Below, piece by piece: positions 47,745 through 57,200 of a DNA stretch of 64,000 bases. Below the pieces are notes generated by a model. That model ran no database searches, had not been told where the DNA came from, and saw nothing but the letters and a program-made list of their open reading frames with translations. Both the position numbers and the translations under genes were made by a program. Position 1 is the stretch's first letter. Every line of letters begins with the position of its first letter. This DNA is from Proteus terrae subsp. cibarius (GTDB taxonomy: Bacteria > Pseudomonadota > Gammaproteobacteria > Enterobacterales > Enterobacteriaceae): contig NZ_CP047350.1 of NCBI RefSeq assembly GCF_011045835.1, forward strand, positions 107,209 through 171,208, given 5' to 3'.

Positions 47745-48620
47745 ATGGCTAAAAACTTCATATCAGAACAATTCTCGGCCATGTGCCGCGACTTAACGAA
47801 CCTGTCCTCTCTTATCAAACGACTACCGCCACGGTACGCAAAAGTTGCGGCCATCCCTCCTACCGGAAAAGGAATGGAGAACGAGCCCGTCAACAAGATT
47901 GTCGTAACTGAACAAACTGGGCGCGAAGCTCTTGAGCTGGCAGCGCACAGCTACAGAGATCTTCACATCAACCCAGACTATTCGCAGAAGTCTGCCAGGC
48001 GCACCGTGGGGGTACTCTGGTTCTCCCCTTCCAGGATTGGTGTAGCTGACGAAATTGCGGCGACGGTTGAACGCATCAACGCGGCCAAAGCTGGTATCGA
48101 GGAGTTCATTATCTCGACGTACCCCACCAGGCAAGAGAGGTTTGAAGCACTTCGAGCGGACTGCCCTGGTGTCATGACTCTCCACCTTTACAGACAAATT
48201 CGGTGCTATACCAATGGCGACATCGACTCTATCCGCTTCACCTGGCAACGGAAGGACTCCTTGAAGAAGCCCGTAAAAGAGGAGCTTTTGCAACGCATCA
48301 GAGAGGAGCTGGAGCGATCTGGGCCAGACTATCAACTTCCCCTGGAGCAGCTTATCCAGAAGATCGCCAGCACCCCGGAGCCTTATCTCCGGGAGCGAAG
48401 GGAAGTAAAGGTTCAACCGGTGGCAAACGTCATGGCCGCAGGGGTACTCAAAACCGTTACCGCGCCAATGCCCCTGATCGTGCTCCAGGATAAGGATGTT
48501 CAGCTCAAATTGCTTCGTAACTTTGACGCCTCAGAACAACGCAAAACTCGATCTGATAAAGCGGCATCGGAAATCCTTGGCACCTTCGGTGGAGTCACTA
48601 TCGAATCCTTCCCTGGATGA
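47745..48620 (+). CDS. ter: Tus-like replication terminus site-binding protein
   Basis: 291 residues (E. coli Tus has 309). Shared layout: NEPVNKIVVTEQTGREALELAAHSYRDLHI (Tus HNPLNRIEVKQHLG...RHFRHLFI); RRTVGVLWFSPSRIGVADEIAATVERINAAKAGIEEFI (Tus PGVLCYQ...HIQHINKLKTTFEHIV); CPGVMTLHLYRQIR; REVKVQPVANVMAAGVLKTVTAPMPLIVL (Tus RPVKVQPIARVW...ACPTPLIAL). It would bind ter and arrest forks from one direction. Two inverted ter candidates lie immediately upstream. Confidence 0.85.
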   Translation: MAKNFISEQFSAMCRDLTNLSSLIKRLPPRYAKVAAIPPTGKGMENEPVNKIVVTEQTGREALELAAHSYRDLHINPDYSQKSARRTVGVLWFSPSRIGVADEIAATVERINAAKAGIEEFIISTYPTRQERFEALRADCPGVMTLHLYRQIRCYTNGDIDSIRFTWQRKDSLKKPVKEELLQRIREELERSGPDYQLPLEQLIQKIASTPEPYLRERREVKVQPVANVMAAGVLKTVTAPMPLIVLQDKDVQLKLLRNFDASEQRKTRSDKAASEILGTFGGVTIESFPG

Positions 48621-48706
48621 ATCAGCGTGACCGCGTAACAAGGCTTTTCCGCAGCCGGAAGGGCTTTGTCCCACACAAACAATTCCAATCGACAGCAGCA
48701 TGATAT

Positions 48707-48757
48707 ATAATTATGATAATTACCGTATTATCGTAATTATCGTAAACATTACAAATT
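48707..48757. promoter_or_regulatory. kfrA promoter region with AT-rich operator repeats
   Basis: AATTATGATAATT followed by ACCGTATTATCGTAATTATCGTAA with TTATCGTAA repeated. The AATTATGATAATT core is shared with 43792-43818. AT-rich repeats overlapping the promoter fit autoregulation by KfrA. Confidence 0.6.
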
Positions 48758-48772
48758 AAAAGGAACGTTCTC

Positions 48773-49813
48773 ATGGCAAGAAAATTGGTTGAGTTTGACG
48801 ATGTAGCGGCTGCGGCCCAAAAGCTCAAGGACGCCGGTAAACGCCCAACGGTCATCGCTATCAGAGACATCATTGGCAAGGGGAGCTTTACCACCATTTC
48901 AACGTATCTCAAACAGTGGTCAGAGGAACACTCCCTCGATGAAGAGCTGGTAGAGGTAGTCCTTCCAGAATCGGTTATGAGCGATGCTGAGCTCTTCCTA
49001 CAGAAGATCTATACGGTAGCCAAAGCAAGCGCCGATGAACAGCTTGAGCGCGAGCGTGAACTGCTACGACAGAAAGAAATTGAGTACCAGGAAGATATGC
49101 AGCAAGCCGTGGACATGGCAAATGATGCCACCGAACGGGCTGAGCTACTGGAGGAACAACTTGAAGCTCTCACCAACAAAAAATCAGAGCTCGATGCGGC
49201 CCTTGGTAAGGCAGAAAACTCGCTATCCCTCAAGTCTGCGGAGCTAGAACGCTCACTGGCTGACATTGATAAGCTGGAAAAGCGGATCGTTGAGTTGGAG
49301 GGCAAGCTGGAGGCGAAAGCCGCAGATCTGACCCGAGCACAGGATCACCTGGAGCAAGCTAAAAGCGAAAATCGCTCTTTGAGCCAAAAATTGGCAACTA
49401 CAGAGGGTGAGTTGGAGGAGCAAAAAGGCAAGAGTATAGAGCAGACAGAAAAGCTCCGGGCCGCTCAGGAACAAAAAACATCGTTGAAAGAGCAGCTCGA
49501 AAATGTACAGGCCAAACTGGCCCAATCACAGGACTCCCTTGCCACAGCCAAAGCTCATGGCGAATCCGCTGAACGAGAGTGCCAGCGCCTATCTGGAGAG
49601 GTAGAAAAGCTGGACGCCAAATTATCCAGCGCCGAAGCAGAAGCTCGCGCTCTTGTTCAAGACAAAGGCATGATGGCTGGTCAGTTGCAGGAAAAAGACC
49701 AGCAGGCCAAGAGCCTCGAACAAAGACTCAATGATGCACTGACCAAAATTTCTGGGTTGGAGCAAGAGCTCGCTAAAGCTGGTAAGGGAGGGAAAAAGAA
49801 AGAGGAAAACTGA
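48773..49813 (+). CDS. kfrA: KfrA-like coiled-coil DNA-binding protein
   Basis: 346 residues. KfrA N-terminal DNA-binding domain (FDDVAAAAQKLKDAGKRPTVIAIRDIIGKGSFTTISTYLKQWSEEH) followed by about 240 residues of continuous coiled coil (LEEQLEALTNKKSELDAALGKAENSL...) and a Lys-rich end. KfrA proteins are autoregulators that help plasmid segregation. Good ribosome site AAAAGGAAC. Overlaps the next gene (ATGATG/TGA). Confidence 0.9.
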   Translation: MARKLVEFDDVAAAAQKLKDAGKRPTVIAIRDIIGKGSFTTISTYLKQWSEEHSLDEELVEVVLPESVMSDAELFLQKIYTVAKASADEQLERERELLRQKEIEYQEDMQQAVDMANDATERAELLEEQLEALTNKKSELDAALGKAENSLSLKSAELERSLADIDKLEKRIVELEGKLEAKAADLTRAQDHLEQAKSENRSLSQKLATTEGELEEQKGKSIEQTEKLRAAQEQKTSLKEQLENVQAKLAQSQDSLATAKAHGESAERECQRLSGEVEKLDAKLSSAEAEARALVQDKGMMAGQLQEKDQQAKSLEQRLNDALTKISGLEQELAKAGKGGKKKEEN

Positions 49814-50091
49814 TGGCGCGAAAGGCTAAATATTCAGAAGAGTGGCGACACAGAGCTGCGGCTCTTCAAACCAAGATTGAGGAGGCTATGACACTAGCCA
49901 CCTCATCTATTGGCGACTATCGCTGGTTACACCGTCTCCATAGTTGGGTTACGGAGGTGGCTCAAGGTAAAGCCCCAGACTGGTGGACAGATCTGGATTG
50001 TGAAGTATCCCTCCCCCGAGAAGAAAAGCGGATCAGTACGTTCCTCTCGACACAAAAGAAGCGCATCACTCTCCAGATGTGTTTGTCGTAG
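49813..50091 (+). CDS. Small protein co-transcribed with kfrA
   Basis: 92 residues, basic: MARKAKYSEEWRHRAAALQTKIEEAMTLATSSIGDYRWLHRLHSWVTEVAQ. Aromatic-rich helical. Starts at the kfrA stop, so coupled. Not recognised. Confidence 0.6.
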   Translation: MARKAKYSEEWRHRAAALQTKIEEAMTLATSSIGDYRWLHRLHSWVTEVAQGKAPDWWTDLDCEVSLPREEKRISTFLSTQKKRITLQMCLS

Positions 50092-50099
50092 GGGGCCTC

Positions 50100-51611
50100 A
50101 TGAAACAACTTCCTCCTGACACACCAGAACAATCACTGATCACTCAGTACAAAGGGCCTCGCCTTGTCGTTAAGGCCTACGCTGGAACGGGTAAAACCAC
50201 GACACTGGTGAAGTACGCCCACAACAACCTCGATTCACGTATCCTCTACTTGGCATACAACAGGGCTATCCGCGACGAGGCAAGAGAAAAGTTTCCTGCA
50301 AACGTAGACTGCAAAACGTCCCACCAGCTTGCCTACGCCACTATAGGAAGGGGCTACCAGCACAAACTCTCCGGCAACCTAAGGCTCACCGATATTGCCC
50401 AAGCGGTGAATACCAAGAACTGGACGTTTGCCAAAGATATTCTCGATACGCTCAACGCCTTTATGTGTAGTGCAGACATGCGGATTCTTTATACGCATTT
50501 TGCTCGCGCCGATACGGGTAAAGTGCTTACGTCCAAACAGGAGAGATACCAAATCCAGGTGGTCGAAGGTGCTGAGCTCATATGGAAACGGATGACAAAC
50601 GTTCAAGATCCGTTCCCGACCGTACACGATTGCTACCTCAAACAGTATCAGCTCGGGATGCCGAATCTGTCTCGCCGGTACACCACCATTCTTTTTGATG
50701 AAGCACAAGACGCTAACCCCGTAACAAGTAGCATCGTCCTACAGCAGAACTGCAAGGTAATCCTGGTTGGAGATCGCCACCAGCAGATCTATAGGTTCAG
50801 AGGCGCAAACAACGCCCTTGATAGCAAAGAGCTCATGAACGCCGACCAACTCTATCTCACTCATAGCTTCCGCTTTGGCCCCAACGTTTCGCTGGTGGCA
50901 AACGCCCTTCTTGAACTCAAAGGTGAAACACGACCTGTTGTTGGCCGGGGACCAGCAGATCAGGTACTCATGTTTTTACCAGGTGACGTGGGCCACCGCG
51001 CAATACTTCACCGAACCGTCATGGGGGTTATAGAGACGGCGCTCTCTGCGACCGAATCCGGAGCGCAGGTATTCTGGGTCGGTGGAATCGACGCTTACCA
51101 GATCAATGAGCTCCAGGATTTGTACTGGTTTTCGATGGCAGAGCCAGACCGGGTAAAGAATAAGAAACTGCTTGATGAGTATGAAGACTACTTCGAGTAT
51201 CAAGAAGTAGCGAAGGCGACCAAAGACCCTGAGATGATGAGGGCTGTCAAGATCATCAACAGCTACGATGAAATCCCTGAACGACTCACCACTCTACGAC
51301 GCAATACAGTCAAAGAAGAGTTTGGGGCTGACATTACGGTCTCAACAGCTCATCGGTGCAAAGGGTTGGAGTGGGACTTTGTTCAGCTCTATGACGACTT
51401 TCCGGATGTCCTGGACCCAGAGCTCGACCCAATGGCCCGTGACGATGAAATAAACCTGCTCTACGTTGCATCCACCAGAGCGATGCGAATCCTTGCGTTG
51501 AACAGCGCTGTCGAGATGGTTATCCGCTACATCACCCAAAAACGCATGGTCGAGAAGCAGATGAAGATGGCCGCAGAAGCGACAGAAGTTGAAGAGGACA
51601 CGACCAAATAG
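50100..51611 (+). CDS. UvrD/PcrA-like superfamily 1 helicase
   Basis: 503 residues from MKQLPPDTPEQ; an in-frame ATG at 50079 overlaps the previous gene. Motif I AYAGTGKTTTLVKYA, II LFDEAQDANPV, III GDRHQQIYRFRGAN, IV LTHSFRFG, V VSTAHRCKGLEWDFVQL, VI LLYVASTRAM. All SF1A helicase motifs are present, but the protein is shorter than UvrD (about 720), mainly in the 2B region. Likely acts in plasmid DNA repair, replication or transfer. Confidence 0.9.
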   Translation: MKQLPPDTPEQSLITQYKGPRLVVKAYAGTGKTTTLVKYAHNNLDSRILYLAYNRAIRDEAREKFPANVDCKTSHQLAYATIGRGYQHKLSGNLRLTDIAQAVNTKNWTFAKDILDTLNAFMCSADMRILYTHFARADTGKVLTSKQERYQIQVVEGAELIWKRMTNVQDPFPTVHDCYLKQYQLGMPNLSRRYTTILFDEAQDANPVTSSIVLQQNCKVILVGDRHQQIYRFRGANNALDSKELMNADQLYLTHSFRFGPNVSLVANALLELKGETRPVVGRGPADQVLMFLPGDVGHRAILHRTVMGVIETALSATESGAQVFWVGGIDAYQINELQDLYWFSMAEPDRVKNKKLLDEYEDYFEYQEVAKATKDPEMMRAVKIINSYDEIPERLTTLRRNTVKEEFGADITVSTAHRCKGLEWDFVQLYDDFPDVLDPELDPMARDDEINLLYVASTRAMRILALNSAVEMVIRYITQKRMVEKQMKMAAEATEVEEDTTK

Positions 51612-51622
51612 TTTGGTCAATT

Positions 51623-51638
51623 CTTTCACATGTGAAAG
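51623..51638. repeat. 16-bp palindrome, copy 3
   Basis: CTTTCACATGTGAAAG, 12 bases after the helicase stop and about 120 before traF. Confidence 0.75.
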
Positions 51639-51659
51639 TTGACAAATAAAACGCTCTAA

Positions 51660-51676
51660 GCGCCCTAAATGGGCGC
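51660..51676 (+). promoter_or_regulatory. Candidate AcaCD/FlhDC-type operator of traFHG
   Basis: GCGCCCTAAATGGGCGC followed by ttacacctg; TACCATAT about 35 bases downstream is a fair -10. A start of transcription near 51723 would make the traF ATG at 51746 the usable one. Confidence 0.6.
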
Positions 51677-51745
51677 TTACACCTGCCTAATTTCACGCCT
51701 CCCACCTCTACCATATCGAGCATGGGAAAATACGTGCGTGAGACT

Positions 51746-52762
51746 ATGAAAAAATCACCTTTGAATTTACTGCTCCTTGCAGCGCTCACGCTGGGGGCAT
51801 CACACCAGGCTTGGGCTCAAGATGGCACAAGACCTGGTTTTTATGAGCGAAAGGAAGAGGGTTGGTTCTGGTACAAGGAAGAGCCCAAAGAACCAGAGAA
51901 AAAACCCGAAAAGCCCAAACCAAAGCCTGTGGCAGAAGCGAAGCCTACACAGCCTAAGCCTGCTGCTCCGCTTCCGAGCGGCCCAGAAATGTTCTCAGCG
52001 GAATGGTTCCGGGAAAACTTACCCAAGTACAAAGACCTTGCTTGGAACAATCCTACCGTTGAAAACGTCAGGACGTTTCTCTACTTGCAACGATTTGCGA
52101 TAGATCGCTCTGAACAATTTTCCGATGCTACAGAGCTGGCGGTCGTAGGTGATCCTTTCTTGGATGAAATTACTCGACGTCCTGCTGCCACGTTTGCCTC
52201 ACAACAAGTTGATCGTGACGCTGGTAACGCCAAAAACATGCTACTCAAAAGCGTAGCCGAACGCGTAGGGATATTCTTCTTCTACAAGTCCGACGATGAC
52301 TACAGTGACTTGCAAGCACCGCTCATCAAGATGTTGGAACAAGGAGAAGGATTCTCGATCATTCCTGTATCTATGGACGGCAAACCACTCCCCAGTGGGC
52401 TTTTCCCCCATTACAAAACCGATGAAGGCCATGCCAAACAACTTGGTATCGTAACTTTCCCTGCTGTTTACCTCGCATCTCCAGACGGTCAGTTCGCTCC
52501 TATAGGACAAGGGCCAATGTCTCTTCCTGAGCTGAATCACAGGATTTTGGTCGCAGCAAAACGCAATGGTTGGGTCACAGACGAAGAGTTTAACCGTACA
52601 CGTCCGGTACTCAACCTGGAAAACAACATAGCCGAACGCTTGGCCTCACCAGAGCTGGGCTCTGACCTCAAACAGCTATCTCAAGCGAGCGGTGATAAAG
52701 ACAACTTTGTGCCACCGGAACAACTCATGAAGTACATCCGGGACAAATTACAGGAGAACTAA
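51746..52762 (+). CDS. traF: TraF, thioredoxin-fold pilus assembly protein
   Basis: 338 residues from MKKSPLNLLLLAALTLGASHQAWA, a clean Sec signal; an ATG at 51722 adds eight residues but lies at the inferred transcription start. Pro/Lys-rich segment (residues 40-75) then the TraF domain: EMFSAEWFRENLPKYKDLAWNNPTVENVRTFLYLQRFAID, VGIFFFYKSDDDYS, GIVTFPAVYLASPDGQFAPIGQGPMSLPELNHRIL. No CxxC, as in F TraF. Periplasmic, acts with TraW/U/H. Stop and traH start are two bases apart. Confidence 0.88.
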   Translation: MKKSPLNLLLLAALTLGASHQAWAQDGTRPGFYERKEEGWFWYKEEPKEPEKKPEKPKPKPVAEAKPTQPKPAAPLPSGPEMFSAEWFRENLPKYKDLAWNNPTVENVRTFLYLQRFAIDRSEQFSDATELAVVGDPFLDEITRRPAATFASQQVDRDAGNAKNMLLKSVAERVGIFFFYKSDDDYSDLQAPLIKMLEQGEGFSIIPVSMDGKPLPSGLFPHYKTDEGHAKQLGIVTFPAVYLASPDGQFAPIGQGPMSLPELNHRILVAAKRNGWVTDEEFNRTRPVLNLENNIAERLASPELGSDLKQLSQASGDKDNFVPPEQLMKYIRDKLQEN

Positions 52763-52763
52763 G

Positions 52764-54197
52764 ATGGTCACGCACAAGACATTAAAAAGGAGCCTGCTTG
52801 CCCTGAGTGTGGCGGCCAGTCTCGTCATGGCACCGACAGGGGCGATAGCCGCTAACGGCCTCCAATCACAGATGGACAAACTCTTCAATGAAATGAGCAA
52901 CACAACACCACCTGGGGTTTATGAAAGCCAACGACGTGGCGTTTTAGCTGGTGGCCGGTTCACTGCAAAGACACGAATCTTCGACGAGAACCTGGTGAGC
53001 TTTGCCCCTCCATCATGGAAAGCTGGTTGCGGTGGTGTAGATCTGTTCGGCGGTTCGCTTTCCTTCATTAACGCGGATCAAATTGTCCAACTCCTTCGGG
53101 CTGTAGCAGCCAACGCCAAGGGCTATGCCTTCCAGCTTGCGCTCGATAACGTTTTCCCGGACGGAGCGAAGTGGATAGAGAACTTCCAGAAGAAAGTGCA
53201 AGCGCTCAACCAACATCTGGGCAACTCCTGCCAGCTCGCTCAAGGTTTCGTGAACGACCTAACCAGCGGCATGGACCTTAAACACAAAACTGATGCTTCT
53301 ATAACCGCGACAACTTCCGGCCTGTATGAAGACTTCTTCGGGTCCAAGCAGGAAACCAGCGGCAAGAGTCCTCTGGAAGAACTGAAAGCCAACAAACCTG
53401 ACGAATACAACAAGATGATTGGCAACATCGTCTGGAAGCAACTCAAGAGCAACAACGCCAACACCTGGTTCCAGTACGGGGATAACACCCTTCTTGAAGC
53501 GATCATGTCTTTAACCGGCACAGTCATCATTGGTGATCTGGTAAACGACCCGAACTCAACCGGCACTGGTGCGAAAACAACCCCTCTGACGACCCTACCA
53601 GGTAACAAGATCACCTTGTCAGACCTGATTTCAGGCGGTTCTGTTGAGATCTATTCCTGTGATTCTGATACGACCAACTGCCTGAGTGCTGGCTCCAGCA
53701 ATAAAACTGTCGTGCTCAAAGGTATCAAGAACCAGATCACCGATATGCTGTTAGGAACAAGCTCTACACCTGGTGTGATCTACAAATACGCAACGAACTC
53801 TGGAACCTTAACCGACCCAGAAAAGGCCTTTGTTTCTAACCTCCCCGGAGGGATTGGCACCATTGTTCGTAACTTGTCTGTCCTTTCACAGGACGGCGCT
53901 AACCTGTTCGCAACAGAGTCATCAGGAGCGATAGCCCTGACCATGATGTATAGCTTCTCGGAAGAGTTCTTCCGCGCAGCTCGCATTGCGATGGCTAACA
54001 GCAAATCACCCTACAAGAAAGAGGCACTAGAGCTTCTCGCGCAATCGCAACAGCAAATCCGTGCTGAATACACAATCCTGTCCTCTCAATACGGCGATCT
54101 GGCAAGCCAAATTGAGAAATACAACAACCTACTGGACAACATCCGCAAGCAAAAATACATGCTGGCAACTTTGTCCAATCCTCCTAGCACGAACTAA
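52764..54197 (+). CDS. traH: TraH, pilus assembly/mating-pair protein
   Basis: 477 residues, close to F TraH. Signal peptide to about residue 29 (SLLALSVAASLVMAPTGAIA). Characteristic N-terminal segment QSQMDKLFNEMSNTTPPGVYESQRRGVLAGGRFTAKTRI and APPSWKAGCGGVDLFGGSLSFINADQIVQLLRAVAANAKGYAF; two Cys pairs; C-terminal coiled coil. In operon between traF and traG. Confidence 0.93.
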   Translation: MVTHKTLKRSLLALSVAASLVMAPTGAIAANGLQSQMDKLFNEMSNTTPPGVYESQRRGVLAGGRFTAKTRIFDENLVSFAPPSWKAGCGGVDLFGGSLSFINADQIVQLLRAVAANAKGYAFQLALDNVFPDGAKWIENFQKKVQALNQHLGNSCQLAQGFVNDLTSGMDLKHKTDASITATTSGLYEDFFGSKQETSGKSPLEELKANKPDEYNKMIGNIVWKQLKSNNANTWFQYGDNTLLEAIMSLTGTVIIGDLVNDPNSTGTGAKTTPLTTLPGNKITLSDLISGGSVEIYSCDSDTTNCLSAGSSNKTVVLKGIKNQITDMLLGTSSTPGVIYKYATNSGTLTDPEKAFVSNLPGGIGTIVRNLSVLSQDGANLFATESSGAIALTMMYSFSEEFFRAARIAMANSKSPYKKEALELLAQSQQQIRAEYTILSSQYGDLASQIEKYNNLLDNIRKQKYMLATLSNPPSTN

Positions 54198-54209
54198 GGA
54201 GCTATTGGA

Positions 54210-57200
54210 ATGGGATCTTTTTCAATCCACTCTATCGGTGACTCTGCTTTTCTGGAGCAAATCCTGATTGCAGTATCAATGATCACCGGCACCGGGGATT
54301 TCGAGAAGATGGTCAGTATTGGCCTGCTTCTTGGGGTCTTGATGATCTGTATTCAGTCCGTCTTTCAGGGCGCAAAGCAAATCAACCTCCAGCAAGTGCT
54401 GGTAGGTTGGATTCTATATGCCTGTTTCTTCGGCCCAACCACAACTGTGACTATCGAGGACGCTTATACAGGGCAGGTTCGAGTCGTCGCCAATGTCCCT
54501 ATTGGGGTAGGCTTTGCTGGAGGTGTCATATCCAACGTGGGATACACCATCACCAATTTGTTTGAAACTGGATATGGGGTAATCGTACCCAATGTCACGG
54601 AAAGCCACTTTTCCGAAACACTGAAACTGTTGAATGACGTCAGACGGCGAGCCTATGACACAGGAGTTTTTACTGCGCTTAACTCAGCAAATGGAGGCGG
54701 CTATGTTGACGTGAGGCGTTCCTGGAACAATTACATTCGGGAATGCACGTTAACCAAAGTCGATCTCAACCTAATGTCCCTTGATGAGTTGATGAACCGT
54801 TCAACTGACTCAGCTTTGCGATTCAACTCACAGCTCTACGGAACTAGGTTGTATTTGTCTACAGCAAACCCTGACGGCGCTGACTACACATGTACTGACG
54901 GATGGGTGGCTATTAGCACTGCAACCGCCAACCTAAGCAGCCCGGTTGTTGTTGATGCTCTTAACAGCCTACTGGGTATTGACACGTCAACTGGAGACAA
55001 CGCTCTAACGAAGCTGACCGATTCGCTTCAAGCGATGGGTGCCACAACTACGTCATCAATCGACTATCTGAAAGCCGCCGTTCTGGAGCCCCTCTATTAT
55101 GAAGCCGCAGCAGGACGTTATCAGGACCTCCAGGATTATGGCTCTGCATTGATGGTCAACCAGGCTATTCAGCAACGGAACACACAGTGGGCCGCAGAGC
55201 AGTCGATGTTCATGACCGTCGTCCGACCAATGCTGACGTTCTTTGAAGGCTTTATTTATGCTATAACCCCGATCATTGCTTTTATTATCGTGATGGGCAG
55301 CTTCGGCCTCCAGTTAGCCGGGAAATATGTACAAACCATCCTCTGGATTCAGCTATGGATGCCAGTCCTCTCAATTATAAACCTGTTTGTTCATACCGCC
55401 GCGTCAAATGAGATGTCTAGCCTCAGTGCTGGTGGTCTCAACTCCATGTACGCTCTTTCCTCAACTGGAGATGTTCTGCAACACTGGATTGCAACCGGCG
55501 GCATGTTGGCTGCGGCCACTCCGGTGATTTCCCTGTTTATCGTCACAGGTAGCACCTACGCCTTCACCAGCTTGGCATCGAGAATAAGTGGTTCTGACCA
55601 CGTTGACGAAAAGATGCAAACGCCAGATCTACTCAAGCAAGGTCCGGTTATGCAAAGTCAGCCAGCGTACAATCACAACCAGTTCAGTGGTGCGATTGCA
55701 AACGGCGCAGAAAGCATGATCAGTACCTTCTCGCTTGGCTCCACCTTGGCATCAGGCGTGAGCTCCGCACAGGCATTACAAAGTCAGAAATCGGAGGCTT
55801 TCCAAAGCACTCTTGGTCGAGGTTTTTCTGATGGAGTAAGTCAGGATCAAGCCTATTCAAGACTCTCCAATGTCGGGCGCAACGTTTCGTCGCAAAACAC
55901 AGCTCAAAGCCAATTGATCAACCAGCAAGCCAAGAACTTCATGGATAAGTTCCAGGTGGATGATAGCCACTCTGATGCTGTCAAAGGTGCTTTTGCCATG
56001 CAGGCTATGGGCACACTCGATGTTGACGAAGCTGCGTCCATGCTTATGCCTATGGTTGGCAAGGCCAGGGCAGCAATGAAGGCCGCTGCTGGTGTGAAAT
56101 CAAACAGTACAGCCCTAGTTCCTGCTGGTGGTAATGGCGAATCAGGCGGCGGCAGTGATGTCCTGGACATCAAAGCGCAAGCGAAGGGAGCAACAGAGTC
56201 ATCAACTCAAGACTCTTCAAGCTGGTCAGCGAGTGATGTGTCCCAGTTCATGAAGGGTGTGAGCTATTCGCAAACCGATAGCCAGGCGTTGACAAATCAA
56301 TTAGCGCAGGGTTTCAGCCGTTCTGGAAGCGAGTCATTCAAGCAAACCTGGGGCGATAGCTTATCCCAGAACCTATCCAAGTCCGCTTCTGAACTGGTGT
56401 CTGCATCGGACACCTTCACAACAATGAGTCAGCTCCAAAACCAAATGGGCTCCATGACTAATACCGACTTTAAAACTCTCGGTGGTGCAGTAGCACAAAC
56501 CCCTGCGGCCATGAACCAACTGAATGACTATTTCCGAAATGCCGCGCCGCAATCGGTTAAAGACGAGGCGGCTTCACTACAGCAAAGATACCAAGCCTAC
56601 GGAATGTCTCCTCAAGTGGCCCAGGCAGCAGCGCGAATGACAGCAATGACCAACTCCAAAAATTACGAACAGGGTAAGGAGCTTGGCGGGTATCAAGCCG
56701 CACTACAGGCGATCAATACCGCGTCCGGTCGCAACGGAGCATTTAGTGGTGATGCTTACGGAAATAACGGCATTGAAGGCCCGAATGTTCAAGGCCTACC
56801 AGGTCAGGTTCAAGGGGCTGTAGGCAGTGGACCTAACATCCCAACCGGATTCCGGGAGAATGTGGCTGGGATGGCTGGAACTAATCCGGCATCAGAAGCT
56901 GGGCAGTTACCAACGAATAGCCCCCTTGTTCAAAATGAACATGCAGCCGGTACGTCAGCTCTTCATAACCAAGCACAGCAAACAGAGCGAAATGTATCTG
57001 CTCCTGAACTGAAAAAAGCCCAAGATAACCTTATGAACTCGCTTCCGGAAATGTCTTGGAGCGCTTCGGCGTGGGGAGCGTGGGACAACTCCAGTGATTG
57101 GATGGGCCGCAGAGCTGAACAAGCAGGTGGAGCTCTCATTGCTGGTGGTCAAGCTGGCGCTGATGCGTTCTCAAGAGCGATGGATCAAATGAGAACGATG

